A stretch of 64,000 nucleotides of DNA, taken from an uncultured Pelagibacteraceae bacterium. Lineage in GTDB: Bacteria > Pseudomonadota > Alphaproteobacteria > Pelagibacterales > Pelagibacteraceae. Of this stretch, positions 27,276-36,481 are shown piece by piece (position 1 is the first letter of the stretch; the number at the start of each line of letters is the position of its first letter). A program made the position numbers and the translations under genes. The notes beneath the pieces were generated by a model. The model was not told the DNA's origin. It saw only the letters and a list, made by a program, of their open reading frames with translations, and ran no database searches. The stretch spans positions 1 to 64,000 of the forward strand of contig CACHCA010000001.1 in the NCBI GenBank assembly GCA_902578265.1. Direction: 5' to 3'.

Positions 27276-28260
27276 AAGAATCATAAAGGAAATTTTTATC
27301 AAGAGGGGGCTTAATTCAAATCATAGTAAAGAATGTGCTGAAGCAATTATTAATGCTGAATTAGTTGGAGCACACTCACACGGTCTCTCAAGACTTAAAA
27401 TGTATTGTAAAAGAATTGATAAAAAGTTGATTAATCCTAAACCCAAAATTAAGATTAAAAAGATATCTAATTCCGTATCTTTAATTGATGCAGACAACTC
27501 TATTGGTTTTATATCTGCAAATTTAGGAATTAAACAAGCGATTAAAAACGCAAAAAAAAGTGGAATAGGATTTGTGGGTATCAAAAATAGTAGTCATTAT
27601 GGTCTATCTGCTTTTTATGCTGAAAAAGCTGTTAAGAAAAATTTAATTGCTATGATTTTTACTAACGCCCCACCAGCTGTAGCGCCCCACGGTGCATCAA
27701 AAAGTTTATTTGGTACTAATCCAATTTGTTTTGCTGCCCCATTTGGAAATAAAGCGCCATTTATTTTGGATACATCAATTTCTAAAATTAATAGAGGAAA
27801 AATTAGACTTGCTGAAAAAAATAATCAAAAGATACCCGTTGATGTTGCATTGGATATGTATGGAAAACCAACGACAGATCCAAAAAAAGCACTTAATGGC
27901 GTTCAACTACCCATAGCTGAATTCAGAGGGTCTGGATTGGCTTGGATGGTAGATATATTAAGTGGGGTTATAACTGGTGCACATCATGCAGGAAGAGTAA
28001 AAGATCCATTCGATGATTTTACAGGACCACAAAATGTTGGACATTTATTTTTTGTTTTTAAACCAAACCTATTTGTCAAAAACTATAAAAAAAGAATTAA
28101 AGAGAATATTCGAATAATTAAAAAATTACCAAAAATTAAAAATGTCAAGGAAATTTTCTATCCAGGTGAAAATAGATTTAATATTTACAAAAAAAACTTA
28201 AAAAAAAATATTCAAATTAAAAAAAATATAAATAAAGATTTAGAGGAACTTTTAGCTTAA
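27253..28260 (+). CDS. Malate/L-lactate dehydrogenase-type (LDH2) oxidoreductase
   Basis: The protein has 335 residues. GAHSHGLSRL, IKNSSHYGLSAFYAEKA with the catalytic His, TNAPPAVAPHGA and GTNPICFAAP are signature stretches of the LDH2/MDG1 family, which reduces 2-keto acids or oxidises 2-hydroxy acids with NAD(P). A later DILSGVITG is also conserved. In a sugar cluster it might act on a sugar acid (inference). The start at 27253 gives a 23-base overlap with fkbM; no later start preserves the conserved N-terminal helix. Confidence 0.85.
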   Translation: MPNIVKLKRIIKEIFIKRGLNSNHSKECAEAIINAELVGAHSHGLSRLKMYCKRIDKKLINPKPKIKIKKISNSVSLIDADNSIGFISANLGIKQAIKNAKKSGIGFVGIKNSSHYGLSAFYAEKAVKKNLIAMIFTNAPPAVAPHGASKSLFGTNPICFAAPFGNKAPFILDTSISKINRGKIRLAEKNNQKIPVDVALDMYGKPTTDPKKALNGVQLPIAEFRGSGLAWMVDILSGVITGAHHAGRVKDPFDDFTGPQNVGHLFFVFKPNLFVKNYKKRIKENIRIIKKLPKIKNVKEIFYPGENRFNIYKKNLKKNIQIKKNINKDLEELLA

Positions 28261-28292
28261 AAATTTTTTATACATTTTATTAATTTGATTTT

Positions 28293-29312
28293 TTACTTAC
28301 TATTCCATTCAATCATTCTTTTAAGACCGTTCTCAAAAGAAATAAATGATCTATATTTAAATTCTTTTTGATATTTTTTAGATGAAAGTTTTAGCACAGT
28401 ATATTTTGAATATGTATATATCAAATTTTTTTTTTTAATTTGTATTTTATTTATATTAAAAATATTGGATACATGTCGACAAATTTCATAGACAGATTTA
28501 TAATCTTTTCCAGAAACATTGTAGATAGTTGATTTTCCATATTGAATAATATTAAGCAACATCATAGTAATGTCTGCTATATATCCCCAGGTCCTAACAG
28601 TTTTTCCCTTATCATAAATATAAATTTTTTTTTCCCTAATGGCTCGTTTTAAAATTTGAGGGATTACTCTTGGGTCATCTAAGTTTTGGCCTGGACCATA
28701 AGTATGCCCAGGTCTTGCAATATATATAGGTAAATTATATTTTTTCTTATATATTTTACACATTTGTTCAGCTATCAATTTTGAGCTCGCGTAAATCTTT
28801 TCTGTTGGAAATGTTCCAACCCCTAATTCTGAAATTTCACTTATAACTTTAGATTTTTTTTTTGGTAATGCATAAACTAATGCAGAACTAAGATACAATA
28901 TTCTAGACTTATACTTTATTGAGTGATCTAGAATTAATTTTAATATATTAATATTTAAATTTACTGTACTTAGTTCATTATTTTCCCACTTTTTTGGTTG
29001 TCCGTAAGTTGCGCAGTGAAAAATAAAATCAAATTTTTTGGTTAATACTTTTTTTAATTTTTTTTCATTATTTAAATCAAACTTATGGAAATTTATTTTT
29101 GAGCTATGGAAAATTTCCTTAAACAATCCTTTTGGTTTATTTAAGGATATTGATGTTATATCACATTTAATAAAACTTAAAGTTGCTTGAATATATGATG
29201 CTATAAAACTGTTTCCTCCTAATATTAGTACCTTAGATTTATTGAATCTTTTTAAGCTTGTATTTTTTAAAATATATCTACAATCATTTTCAACTACTTC
29301 ATTTATCATCAA
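28293..29312 (-). CDS. NAD-dependent epimerase/reductase (SDR), downstream of gmd
   Basis: A 339-residue extended SDR with an unusual N-terminal extension of about 25 residues before VLILGGNSFIASYI. FHCATYGQP, YLSSALVYA, the YASSK catalytic pair and RPGHTYGPGQ are clear. RTWGYIADIT is the conserved substrate-domain motif. Being 1 base after gmd on the same strand, it could reduce or epimerise the GDP-4-keto-6-deoxymannose made by Gmd (inference); a UDP-xylose-type decarboxylase is an alternative. Confidence 0.78.
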   Translation of the reverse strand: MMINEVVENDCRYILKNTSLKRFNKSKVLILGGNSFIASYIQATLSFIKCDITSISLNKPKGLFKEIFHSSKINFHKFDLNNEKKLKKVLTKKFDFIFHCATYGQPKKWENNELSTVNLNINILKLILDHSIKYKSRILYLSSALVYALPKKKSKVISEISELGVGTFPTEKIYASSKLIAEQMCKIYKKKYNLPIYIARPGHTYGPGQNLDDPRVIPQILKRAIREKKIYIYDKGKTVRTWGYIADITMMLLNIIQYGKSTIYNVSGKDYKSVYEICRHVSNIFNINKIQIKKKNLIYTYSKYTVLKLSSKKYQKEFKYRSFISFENGLKRMIEWNSK

Positions 29313-29313
29313 A

Positions 29314-30372
29314 TTATTTGTAATTTTTCATTTCTTGTGTGATCATTTCATCAATTAATTGATCAAAGTTTATTTTAGGTTTCCATTTAATTACCCTTCT
29401 AGCTTTTGAATAATCTCCCTTCAAATCATGGACCTCATTAGGTCTGAAGTATCTCATATCTTGCTTAATCACTATCTGTGACTTTTTTATATGGCCCTGA
29501 TCAGACATTGATATTGCATACTCAAGACCATTTTGATGCCTCTTCCAAATACATTTGATATTCAATTTTTTTAACACTAAGTTAACAAGATCTTTAACTG
29601 AGTAATTTTTTCCTGTAGCAATTACAAAATCATCAGGTGTTTTGTGTTGTAAGATTTTCCATTGAGCCAAAACAAATTCTTTAGCATGACCCCAGTCTCT
29701 CTTCGAATTTAAGTTACCTAAATATAGACATTTTTGATGACCTTTTAGGACCTTGATTATTCCAATAATTGTTTTTCTCGAAATAAAATTCTCTCCTCTT
29801 CTAGGAGACTCATGGTTGAACAAAATACCATTAGAAGCAAAAATTGAATAAGCTTCACGATAATTTTTTGTAATCCAAAATGAATATAATTTTGCAGTTC
29901 CATAAGGTGATACAGGTTCAAATCTACTTTTTTCATTATAAGGTTTATCTGGGCTATTTCCAAATATCTCTGAGGTCGATGCTTGGTAAAATTTCATTTT
30001 TCTTTTTTTATCTATAATTCTTATCGCTTCTAGAATTCTAAGAGTACCGATTGAGTCTGTTTGAGCTGTATACTCTGCTAATTCAAATGAAACTCCAACA
30101 TTACTTTGAGCAGCCAAGTTATAGATTTCATTAGGTTTTATTTCGTTAACAAGATTAAAAACATTCGAGAAATCTGTAACATCTCCATATTTTAGTATTA
30201 AATTTGTTTTTAAATGGGGGTCCTTATAAATATGATCAATTCTTGTAGTGTGTATTAAACTGGTTCTTCTTTTAACACCATAAACAACATAATTTTTACG
30301 TAATAACAATTCAGCTAAGTATGATCCATCTTGACCAGTAATACCAAAAATTAACGCAATTTTTTTTTTCAT
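29314..30372 (-). CDS. gmd: GDP-mannose 4,6-dehydratase
   Basis: A 352-residue protein converting GDP-mannose to GDP-4-keto-6-deoxymannose. It starts KIALIFGITGQDGSYLAELL. It has GVKRRTSLIHTTRIDH, NLAAQSNVGVSFE, QASTSEIFGN, the catalytic PYGTAKLYSFW, and FNHESPRRGENF, all diagnostic of Gmd. RDWGHAKEFV follows in the C-terminal domain. It lies between the RmlC-like gene (15 bases) and the SDR (1 base), a GDP-deoxysugar block. Confidence 0.95.
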   Translation of the reverse strand: MKKKIALIFGITGQDGSYLAELLLRKNYVVYGVKRRTSLIHTTRIDHIYKDPHLKTNLILKYGDVTDFSNVFNLVNEIKPNEIYNLAAQSNVGVSFELAEYTAQTDSIGTLRILEAIRIIDKKRKMKFYQASTSEIFGNSPDKPYNEKSRFEPVSPYGTAKLYSFWITKNYREAYSIFASNGILFNHESPRRGENFISRKTIIGIIKVLKGHQKCLYLGNLNSKRDWGHAKEFVLAQWKILQHKTPDDFVIATGKNYSVKDLVNLVLKKLNIKCIWKRHQNGLEYAISMSDQGHIKKSQIVIKQDMRYFRPNEVHDLKGDYSKARRVIKWKPKINFDQLIDEMITQEMKNYK

Positions 30373-30387
30373 ACAATATATTTATAA

Positions 30388-30894
30388 TTATTTATCTCGA
30401 AAAGATAGGATTGGTTTTTTTGTAGGCCAATTATAATTGATTCTTTTATCATTCCACTTAACACTTATTTGATTTTTCACATCATTATAATTTCCTTTGA
30501 AAGAATAGTCATACGAATAAATACAGTCTTTACTTAAACAAAGCCAAGAATTTAAAAACATAGGAGGTATTAATAAAGAATTCCTATTTTTATCATTAAG
30601 GATAAACGACGAGTATTTAAGATAGTTTTTTGAATACTTTCTATAATCTACTATAACATTTAGCACTTGACCTTTTATACAGGAAACTAATTTCCACGAT
30701 TTTGAGTCTCCATGGAACCCTCTTAATACATTTTTTTTTGAGATTGTTAGCTTACTTAAATTTATTGATTTATCCATCAAAGTTTTTTTATCCCATTTTG
30801 TCCATATTTGTCCTCTAATATCCTTAAAAATTGAAGTTTTAAAAATTTTTACTTCTTTTAATTTTTTATCTGATAAAACTCTCATAATTTGCAC
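30388..30894 (-). CDS. dTDP-4-dehydrorhamnose 3,5-epimerase-like cupin (RmlC-like)
   Basis: The protein has 168 residues. FKDIRGQIWTKW and LRGFHGD (the catalytic His region, usually LRGLHYQ), followed by KLVSCIKGQVLNVIVDYRK, match the RmlC fold. IPPMFLNSWLCL replaces the common PxGFAHGF. The changed motifs leave the substrate uncertain; it may work on a GDP-linked keto sugar made by the neighbour Gmd. First gene of the minus-strand gmd unit. Confidence 0.78.
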   Translation of the reverse strand: MQIMRVLSDKKLKEVKIFKTSIFKDIRGQIWTKWDKKTLMDKSINLSKLTISKKNVLRGFHGDSKSWKLVSCIKGQVLNVIVDYRKYSKNYLKYSSFILNDKNRNSLLIPPMFLNSWLCLSKDCIYSYDYSFKGNYNDVKNQISVKWNDKRINYNWPTKKPILSFRDK

Positions 30895-30940
30895 ATTAAA
30901 TTAATAATAGTTATAATCAAATTATTTATTACAACGAATA

Positions 30941-31894
30941 ATGGATACAAAAACAAAATTATTATCAATAATTTTTTCCTTTAGAAATGAAGAAGGAAAC
31001 ATAGAACCCTTAGTAAAAAGAATTTCTTTAACAATGAAAGAAATTAAAAACTGGAAATATGAACTAATTTTCGTTAATGATGACTCAACGGACAAATCTG
31101 AGAAAATTCTAATAAATCTTCAAAAAAATAACCCGATAAAAATAATCAATATGAGTAGAAATTTTGGAGTTGATCCTTGTGTATTAGCAGGTTTTAGAAA
31201 TTGTTCTGGTGATGCAATTATTTATTTACACTCTGACCAACAAGATCCTCCTGAACTTATTCCCAAACTCATTGAAAAGTTTGAGGAGGGTAATGAGATT
31301 GTTCACACAGTCAGAACTAAAAGGAAAGGTGAGGGAAAATTTAGAATGTTTATCACAAGCATTGCTTATTGGGTAATTAATTCCCTTTCAGATATAAATC
31401 TACCAACCCAAGCTGGAGATTATAAATTAATATCTAAAAAAGCACTTGATCATATTTTAAAACAACGAGAATTTAGACCATATGTTAGAGGTTTATCAGT
31501 ATGGGTTGGTTTTAAACAAGATTTAATTTTTTATGAACGAGAGGCAAGAGGAGAAGGTGAATCCAAAATGCCTTTACTTTCTTCGGGCCCAGTGACAGAT
31601 TTTATAAATGGTGTTACGAGTTACTCATTAAAACCTCTATATTTAGGAATATTCTTTGGATTTATGTCAATAATCATTTCCATTTTACTAATCATCTATG
31701 CTTTATTCTTAAAATTTAATGATTTAGCTATACCAGGTTCAACTAGTATAATTATAACAATATCTTTTTTTTCAGGAATTTTGCTTTTTACTTTAGGAAT
31801 AATGGGAATTTATTTAGCAAGAATATTCGAACAGACTAAAGGCAGAGAGCAATACGTAATTAAAGAAATTAAAGACTATAAACAAAATAATTAA
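30941..31894 (+). CDS. Glycosyltransferase family 2 with C-terminal membrane helices (GtrB/ArnC-like)
   Basis: A 317-residue enzyme. IIFSFRNEEGNIEPL, FVNDDSTDKS, NMSRNFGVDPCVLAGF and YLHSDQQDPPELIP form the GT-A core, with the D-x-D-like SDQQD metal site. Two hydrophobic helices near residues 235-255 and 270-290 anchor it to the membrane, as in undecaprenyl-phosphate glucosyl- or mannosyltransferases. It would charge undecaprenyl phosphate with a sugar for use by a GT-C enzyme, and the next gene (1-base overlap) may be that enzyme. Confidence 0.87.
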   Translation: MDTKTKLLSIIFSFRNEEGNIEPLVKRISLTMKEIKNWKYELIFVNDDSTDKSEKILINLQKNNPIKIINMSRNFGVDPCVLAGFRNCSGDAIIYLHSDQQDPPELIPKLIEKFEEGNEIVHTVRTKRKGEGKFRMFITSIAYWVINSLSDINLPTQAGDYKLISKKALDHILKQREFRPYVRGLSVWVGFKQDLIFYEREARGEGESKMPLLSSGPVTDFINGVTSYSLKPLYLGIFFGFMSIIISILLIIYALFLKFNDLAIPGSTSIIITISFFSGILLFTLGIMGIYLARIFEQTKGREQYVIKEIKDYKQNN

Positions 31895-33699
31895 TGAAGA
31901 AAACTTTACCTTGGTTAAGTCTTTTAATCGGTATAGCTTTCAGTACAATAATATGGAAGTATATTTCCCTTCCCTACGATAATACAAACCTCATTATAGG
32001 TGAATATTCTTTAAAAAAGATAAATCCAATCAATGATAGCTTAAGAGGAATTTTTTTTATTTTTTTTCCACTATTTCTGTACTTAATTTTTTATTTAAAG
32101 CAAAATAAAGAATTATTTTCCTCAAAAATTTTTGAAAAAACTGAGACTCTTCCTAACAAAAATATTACTTACCTAAGCACTATTCTAATTATATTCTCTA
32201 TTCTTGAATTTTATAGTCTTGACTATAATAATTTTGTTAGTGAGTTAGATAGTCATCATGAAGGCACCTATTTAACTGCCCAATTGAATGTTCTTTCAAA
32301 AAATAAATTCTGGTCAGGAACATTTTTTGATTACGGTTTTTTGGGAAATTCAATCGGATTATTTTTCAATATTTTTTTTGATGATTACTCTATAGGAATC
32401 CAAAGATTTGGTTTTAAAGTATTAATATTAATAAATAAGATATTTCTAATATTAATTTGTAGAAAAATAGTAATTTGCTTAAGCAAAGAAAATAGAAAAG
32501 AATTTTTATTTTTAATTTTTACATTATCTTCACTTTCATTAGCAAGTTTTTATGAAGATATAACACCTATTCATTCAAGAATATTTTTATTTCTAATTTT
32601 TACTTTTTTAGTTTTTAATGTCATTTGCTCAGAAAAAAATAATTTAATTATAAAATTACTTATTGGATCTTTTTCTGTTATTTCAATAATATTTTATTGG
32701 GATATTGGTACTTATATAAATGTTCTTTTATTTATTTCATTAATTTATCTGTTAGTGGTTAAAAGATTTAAAGATTTTTATCAAATATCTCTTGGAATAT
32801 TCCTATCATGGATAATATTTACAATTCTAGTTCCAACCAATGAATTTAAAGACCTAATAGATCAATATATATTTATAATTAATATTTCAGATTATCTAAT
32901 TGGCATGGAATATCCAGAACCATTCTCCAATAAATCGACCAGACATACTAAAGCTCTATTATTGATTATTTTAGCTGGTGTTTTATTAATTAACTTTATT
33001 TTCAACAAAGATAAAAAAGAAAGTTTGCAATCAAAATTCTTACTCTTCTTTTTATTTGCATCTTCGATTATTTTTTTTAAGTCTGGTTTGATGAGATCAG
33101 ACACTCCTCATATCAAGTATACTTCTGGGATTTATACACTTTTGATATTTTTTTTTATTTCTTATTATTTTGTAAATTATACAAATAATATAAAGATATT
33201 TAATAAATTTTTTATTTTTTTTAAAAATAGAAATTTTTTTTTAATAATATCAAGTTTAATTTGTTTTTTAGTGATTTTAAAAAATAATTACTCAAATTTA
33301 ATTTATATATTTGATACTGAAAAAAATTTTCAAAAAATCACAAAAATTCAAGATAATAAATTTTTGAGTAAAAATTATTTAGATTTTTTGAATTTTTATA
33401 AAGATTTAATTCAAAATGAAAAATGTGTTCAGCAATTTACAGATGATAATGCAATTCCATACTTAGTAAATAAACCAACATGTACTAAATATTTTTCTCA
33501 CGCTCATGTTATTCAAAATTGGACTGAAGATAATTTTATAAATGAATTAGAAAGTATTAAACCTAATTATATCGTTTATTCATCAGAAATAAATTGGTTT
33601 AAAGATAGAAAGAATGCTCCAAATGCTGATAAATATATTTTAGATAATTATTACTTATTTAAAGACCTTTCACCTTGGATCATTTATAAAAAAAATTAA
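31894..33699 (+). CDS. Polytopic membrane protein, candidate GT-C glycosyltransferase
   Basis: The protein has 601 residues with about ten or more hydrophobic helices. An early extracytoplasmic loop carries ELDSHHEGTY, an acidic/His motif of the kind that forms the GT-C active site. A C-terminal soluble region (about 490-601) has QQFTDDN and PNYIVYSSEINWF. No named family was recognised. The start overlaps the GtrB-like gene by one base, which suggests use of its polyprenyl-phospho-sugar (inference). Confidence 0.65.
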   Translation: MKKTLPWLSLLIGIAFSTIIWKYISLPYDNTNLIIGEYSLKKINPINDSLRGIFFIFFPLFLYLIFYLKQNKELFSSKIFEKTETLPNKNITYLSTILIIFSILEFYSLDYNNFVSELDSHHEGTYLTAQLNVLSKNKFWSGTFFDYGFLGNSIGLFFNIFFDDYSIGIQRFGFKVLILINKIFLILICRKIVICLSKENRKEFLFLIFTLSSLSLASFYEDITPIHSRIFLFLIFTFLVFNVICSEKNNLIIKLLIGSFSVISIIFYWDIGTYINVLLFISLIYLLVVKRFKDFYQISLGIFLSWIIFTILVPTNEFKDLIDQYIFIINISDYLIGMEYPEPFSNKSTRHTKALLLIILAGVLLINFIFNKDKKESLQSKFLLFFLFASSIIFFKSGLMRSDTPHIKYTSGIYTLLIFFFISYYFVNYTNNIKIFNKFFIFFKNRNFFLIISSLICFLVILKNNYSNLIYIFDTEKNFQKITKIQDNKFLSKNYLDFLNFYKDLIQNEKCVQQFTDDNAIPYLVNKPTCTKYFSHAHVIQNWTEDNFINELESIKPNYIVYSSEINWFKDRKNAPNADKYILDNYYLFKDLSPWIIYKKN

Positions 33700-33755
33700 A
33701 TCACATATTAAAAATTGACTATGCTGTTTTTTAAAATATCTTATAAAGATTAATT

Positions 33756-34667
33756 ATGCTTTCATATAAAGAAATAATTGTTCCTAGTAACTTGTTAAAT
33801 TATGCACATAAAAATAAAGGTGTAAAAGCAGGTATTGTTAATGCAGGAAAGCCTTTACCGATGCAATCTGTGCAAGATGCAGTTAACGAAAATTTAATCG
33901 AACCAATATTTATTGGTAATGAAAAAGAAATTCTTAAATGTGCTAGTGATTTAAAATGGGATATTTCTAAATATGAAATAATAAATGAACCTGTTGAAAA
34001 TAATACAGCACCAATCGCTACAAAACTTGCTAGTGAAGGAAAAATTAGAATCATAGTTAAGGGTCATATTCACACAGATGTTTTAATGAAAGAGGTTTTA
34101 AAAAGAGAGTACAACTTACTGGGTAAAACAAGGTTAAGTCATATCTGGCATATGACGTTAGAAAAAGACGATAAACCACTAATAATTACTGATGGTGCTT
34201 TAAATGTATTGCCAAATGTAAAAACCAAAATGCATATCTTAAAAAATGTAATTAATTTTTCTCATAGAATTGGAATTGAAAGACCAAAAATTGCAGTATT
34301 GTCTGCTACAGAAGAAGTTTTAGATAGTGTGCCAAGTTCTAAAGAGGCTGAAGAAATTACAAATCTTGCAAAAAAAGAAAATTTAAATGCCGATGTATTT
34401 GGGCCTTTGGCTTTTGATAATAGCATATCAAAAAAATCTGCAACTATTAAAGGTATTAAAAATGATGTTGCGGGAATTGCTGATGTTTTATTAGTGCCGA
34501 GTGTTGAGACAGGTAATGCATTGGTAAAAATGTTAATATATTTTAGCGGTGCATGTGCTGCGGGAGTAGTTGTAGGTGGTAAAGTACCTGTAGTAATTAC
34601 TAGCCGCTCTGATGAAGCACCTGCTAGACTAGCATCAATAGCTGCAGCTGTTGTTGCGCTAGATTAA
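33756..34667 (+). CDS. Phosphate acetyl/butyryltransferase family protein
   Basis: A 303-residue PTA_PTB protein that would exchange CoA and phosphate on a short acyl group. GKPLPMQSVQDAVNENLIEPIFIG, LSHIWHM, ITDGALNVLP, VFGPLAFDNS and LLVPSVETGNALVKML are typical motifs, and ITSRSDEAPARLASIA ends the protein. It is 62 bases upstream of the HpsN-like gene. In sulfonate breakdown via Xsc, acetyl phosphate must be converted to acetyl-CoA by such an enzyme, so a role there is plausible, although xsc is not in the window. Confidence 0.85.
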   Translation: MLSYKEIIVPSNLLNYAHKNKGVKAGIVNAGKPLPMQSVQDAVNENLIEPIFIGNEKEILKCASDLKWDISKYEIINEPVENNTAPIATKLASEGKIRIIVKGHIHTDVLMKEVLKREYNLLGKTRLSHIWHMTLEKDDKPLIITDGALNVLPNVKTKMHILKNVINFSHRIGIERPKIAVLSATEEVLDSVPSSKEAEEITNLAKKENLNADVFGPLAFDNSISKKSATIKGIKNDVAGIADVLLVPSVETGNALVKMLIYFSGACAAGVVVGGKVPVVITSRSDEAPARLASIAAAVVALD

Positions 34668-34729
34668 ATGTTTGATTGCAATAAAATTAAATTTGTCATA
34701 AATAATTTATCAATTATAAAGATATATTA

Positions 34730-36016
34730 ATGGCTATAACTTATTTAAAAAAGTCTCAAAAAACTTCGTCCACAGACGATAATAAGACAACTGGAATAGT
34801 TCAAGATTTATTAAAAAATATCGAAACGACAAAAGAACAAGGCTGTATCGATTTAACTAAAAAATTCGATAAGTATGATGGGGATATTATAGTATCAAAA
34901 GATAAAATTGAGGAAATTAAAAAAACGTTAGATCAAAAAACCAAAGATGATATTCAATTTTCATTTGACAGAGTTAGAAAATTTGCCGAAGCACAACTTA
35001 AGAATTACGGACAAGATTTTGAGGTAGAACTTTCTGATGGTTTATATGCAGGTCAAAAATTAGTCCCTGTTAATACAGCAGGCTGCTACATTCCAGGTGG
35101 AAGATATGCTCATATTGCGTCTGCTGTAATGAGTGTAACTACAGCAAAAGTTGCTGGAGTAAAAAATATTATTGCATGTAGTCCTCCTAAAGAAGGTGTT
35201 GGTGCCCACCCTACTATTGTATACACAGCTGATCTTTGCGGTGCAGATGTTATTTTAAATTTAGGGGGAGTTCCTGCAATTGCAGCAATGACCAATGGAT
35301 TATTCAAAAATCCCCCAGCAGATATAATTGTAGGACCAGGAAATCAATTTGTAGCTGAGGCTAAAAGAATTTTATATGGAAAAGTTGGTATTGATTTGTT
35401 TGCAGGACCAACTGAAATTGGAATTATAGCTGACGGTAAAGCTGATCCAGAAATTGTTGCGGTAGATTTGGTAGGACAAGCAGAGCATGGATATAACTCA
35501 CCATGTTGGCTTTATACAACTAGTAAAGAATTAGCTGAAAAAGTGATGAAAAGAGTTCCAGAATTAATTGCAGAACTTCCAGAAGTTCCAAGAACAAGTG
35601 CTGACGCAGCCTGGAGAGATTATGGTGAAGTAATTCTTTGTGACACTGATGAAGAAATAGTGAAAATTAGTGACGAATATGCACCTGAACATTTAGAAGT
35701 GCAGACCGAAAACTTAGAATGGTTTCATGAAAGATTAACAAATTATGGTTCATTGTTTGTGGGTGAAGAAACAACTGTTGCATACGGCGACAAATGTTCT
35801 GGTACAAATCATATTTTACCAACTAAAGGTGCTGGAAGATACACTGGTGGATTATTTGTTGGAAAATTTATTAAAACTTTAAGCTTTCAAAGAATGACAA
35901 AAGAGTCTACTAAATTAGTTGGTGCCGCTGCAGCTAGAATTTCTAGATATGAGGGAATGGAAGCTCATGCAAGAACAGGAGATGTAAGGCTTAGAAAATA
36001 TGGTTTTTCTAATTAA
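34730..36016 (+). CDS. hpsN: Histidinol dehydrogenase-like, probable sulfopropanediol 3-dehydrogenase
   Basis: A 428-residue zinc enzyme of the histidinol dehydrogenase superfamily. VNTAGCYIPGGRYAHIAS, VGPGNQFVAEAKR, GPTEIGIIAD, GQAEHGYN (zinc Gln/His), APEHLEV, KCSGTNHILPTKGAGRYTGGL and EGMEAHARTGDVR are present. The GGRYAHIAS and GRYTGGL wording matches HpsN, which oxidises 2,3-dihydroxypropane-1-sulfonate to sulfolactate, better than biosynthetic HisD. The nearby taurine genes support this. HisD remains an alternative. It shares its stop (TTAA) with the msrB gene. Confidence 0.8.
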   Translation: MAITYLKKSQKTSSTDDNKTTGIVQDLLKNIETTKEQGCIDLTKKFDKYDGDIIVSKDKIEEIKKTLDQKTKDDIQFSFDRVRKFAEAQLKNYGQDFEVELSDGLYAGQKLVPVNTAGCYIPGGRYAHIASAVMSVTTAKVAGVKNIIACSPPKEGVGAHPTIVYTADLCGADVILNLGGVPAIAAMTNGLFKNPPADIIVGPGNQFVAEAKRILYGKVGIDLFAGPTEIGIIADGKADPEIVAVDLVGQAEHGYNSPCWLYTTSKELAEKVMKRVPELIAELPEVPRTSADAAWRDYGEVILCDTDEEIVKISDEYAPEHLEVQTENLEWFHERLTNYGSLFVGEETTVAYGDKCSGTNHILPTKGAGRYTGGLFVGKFIKTLSFQRMTKESTKLVGAAAARISRYEGMEAHARTGDVRLRKYGFSN

Positions 36017-36471
36017 TTCTCTGGTACAAAAATTAAACACAATCCATTATTACAAAATCTTTTTCCAGTAGCAGTAGGTCCATCTAAAAAAACGTGGCCA
36101 TGATGTGCACCACAGTTTGCACAATGATATTCAATTCTTTTCATTCCAAAAGAAAAATCAATCTTAGTTTTAAAAGCACCTGGCAAAGCTTCAGAAAAAG
36201 AAGGCCAACCTGTTCCACTATCGAATTTTGCTTTTGATGAAAATAACTTTGCTCCACAATTTGCACAATGATAAAAACCTTCTCTTTTTTCTTTAAGTAA
36301 TTCACTGGTAAATGGTCTCTCAGTGCCCTCATTAAACATTATATCTTTTTGGGCTTTACTAAGATCAGGATTAATAAGTTTTTTTGTTGCTGATTTTAAG
36401 AATTGATAAGGTAATGACACAAAAAGTATAGAGAGACCTAACAATTTTAAAAACTTTCTTCTTAGTATCAT
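36013..36471 (-). CDS. msrB: Exported peptide-methionine (R)-S-oxide reductase
   Basis: A 152-residue MsrB. An N-terminal RRKFLKLLG followed by a hydrophobic stretch looks like a Tat-type signal, so the enzyme is probably periplasmic. The domain begins near LSKAQKDIMFNEG. Two zinc CxxC pairs, YHCANCGAKL and YHCANCGAHHGH, and FDSGTGWPSF are diagnostic. The catalytic Cys is in KRFCNNG; a second Cys two positions on (GLCL) might serve in recycling. It would repair oxidised methionine. AOX follows upstream on the same strand with 10 bases between. Confidence 0.9.
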   Translation of the reverse strand: MILRRKFLKLLGLSILFVSLPYQFLKSATKKLINPDLSKAQKDIMFNEGTERPFTSELLKEKREGFYHCANCGAKLFSSKAKFDSGTGWPSFSEALPGAFKTKIDFSFGMKRIEYHCANCGAHHGHVFLDGPTATGKRFCNNGLCLIFVPEN

Positions 36472-36481
36472 CTAAAATAAG

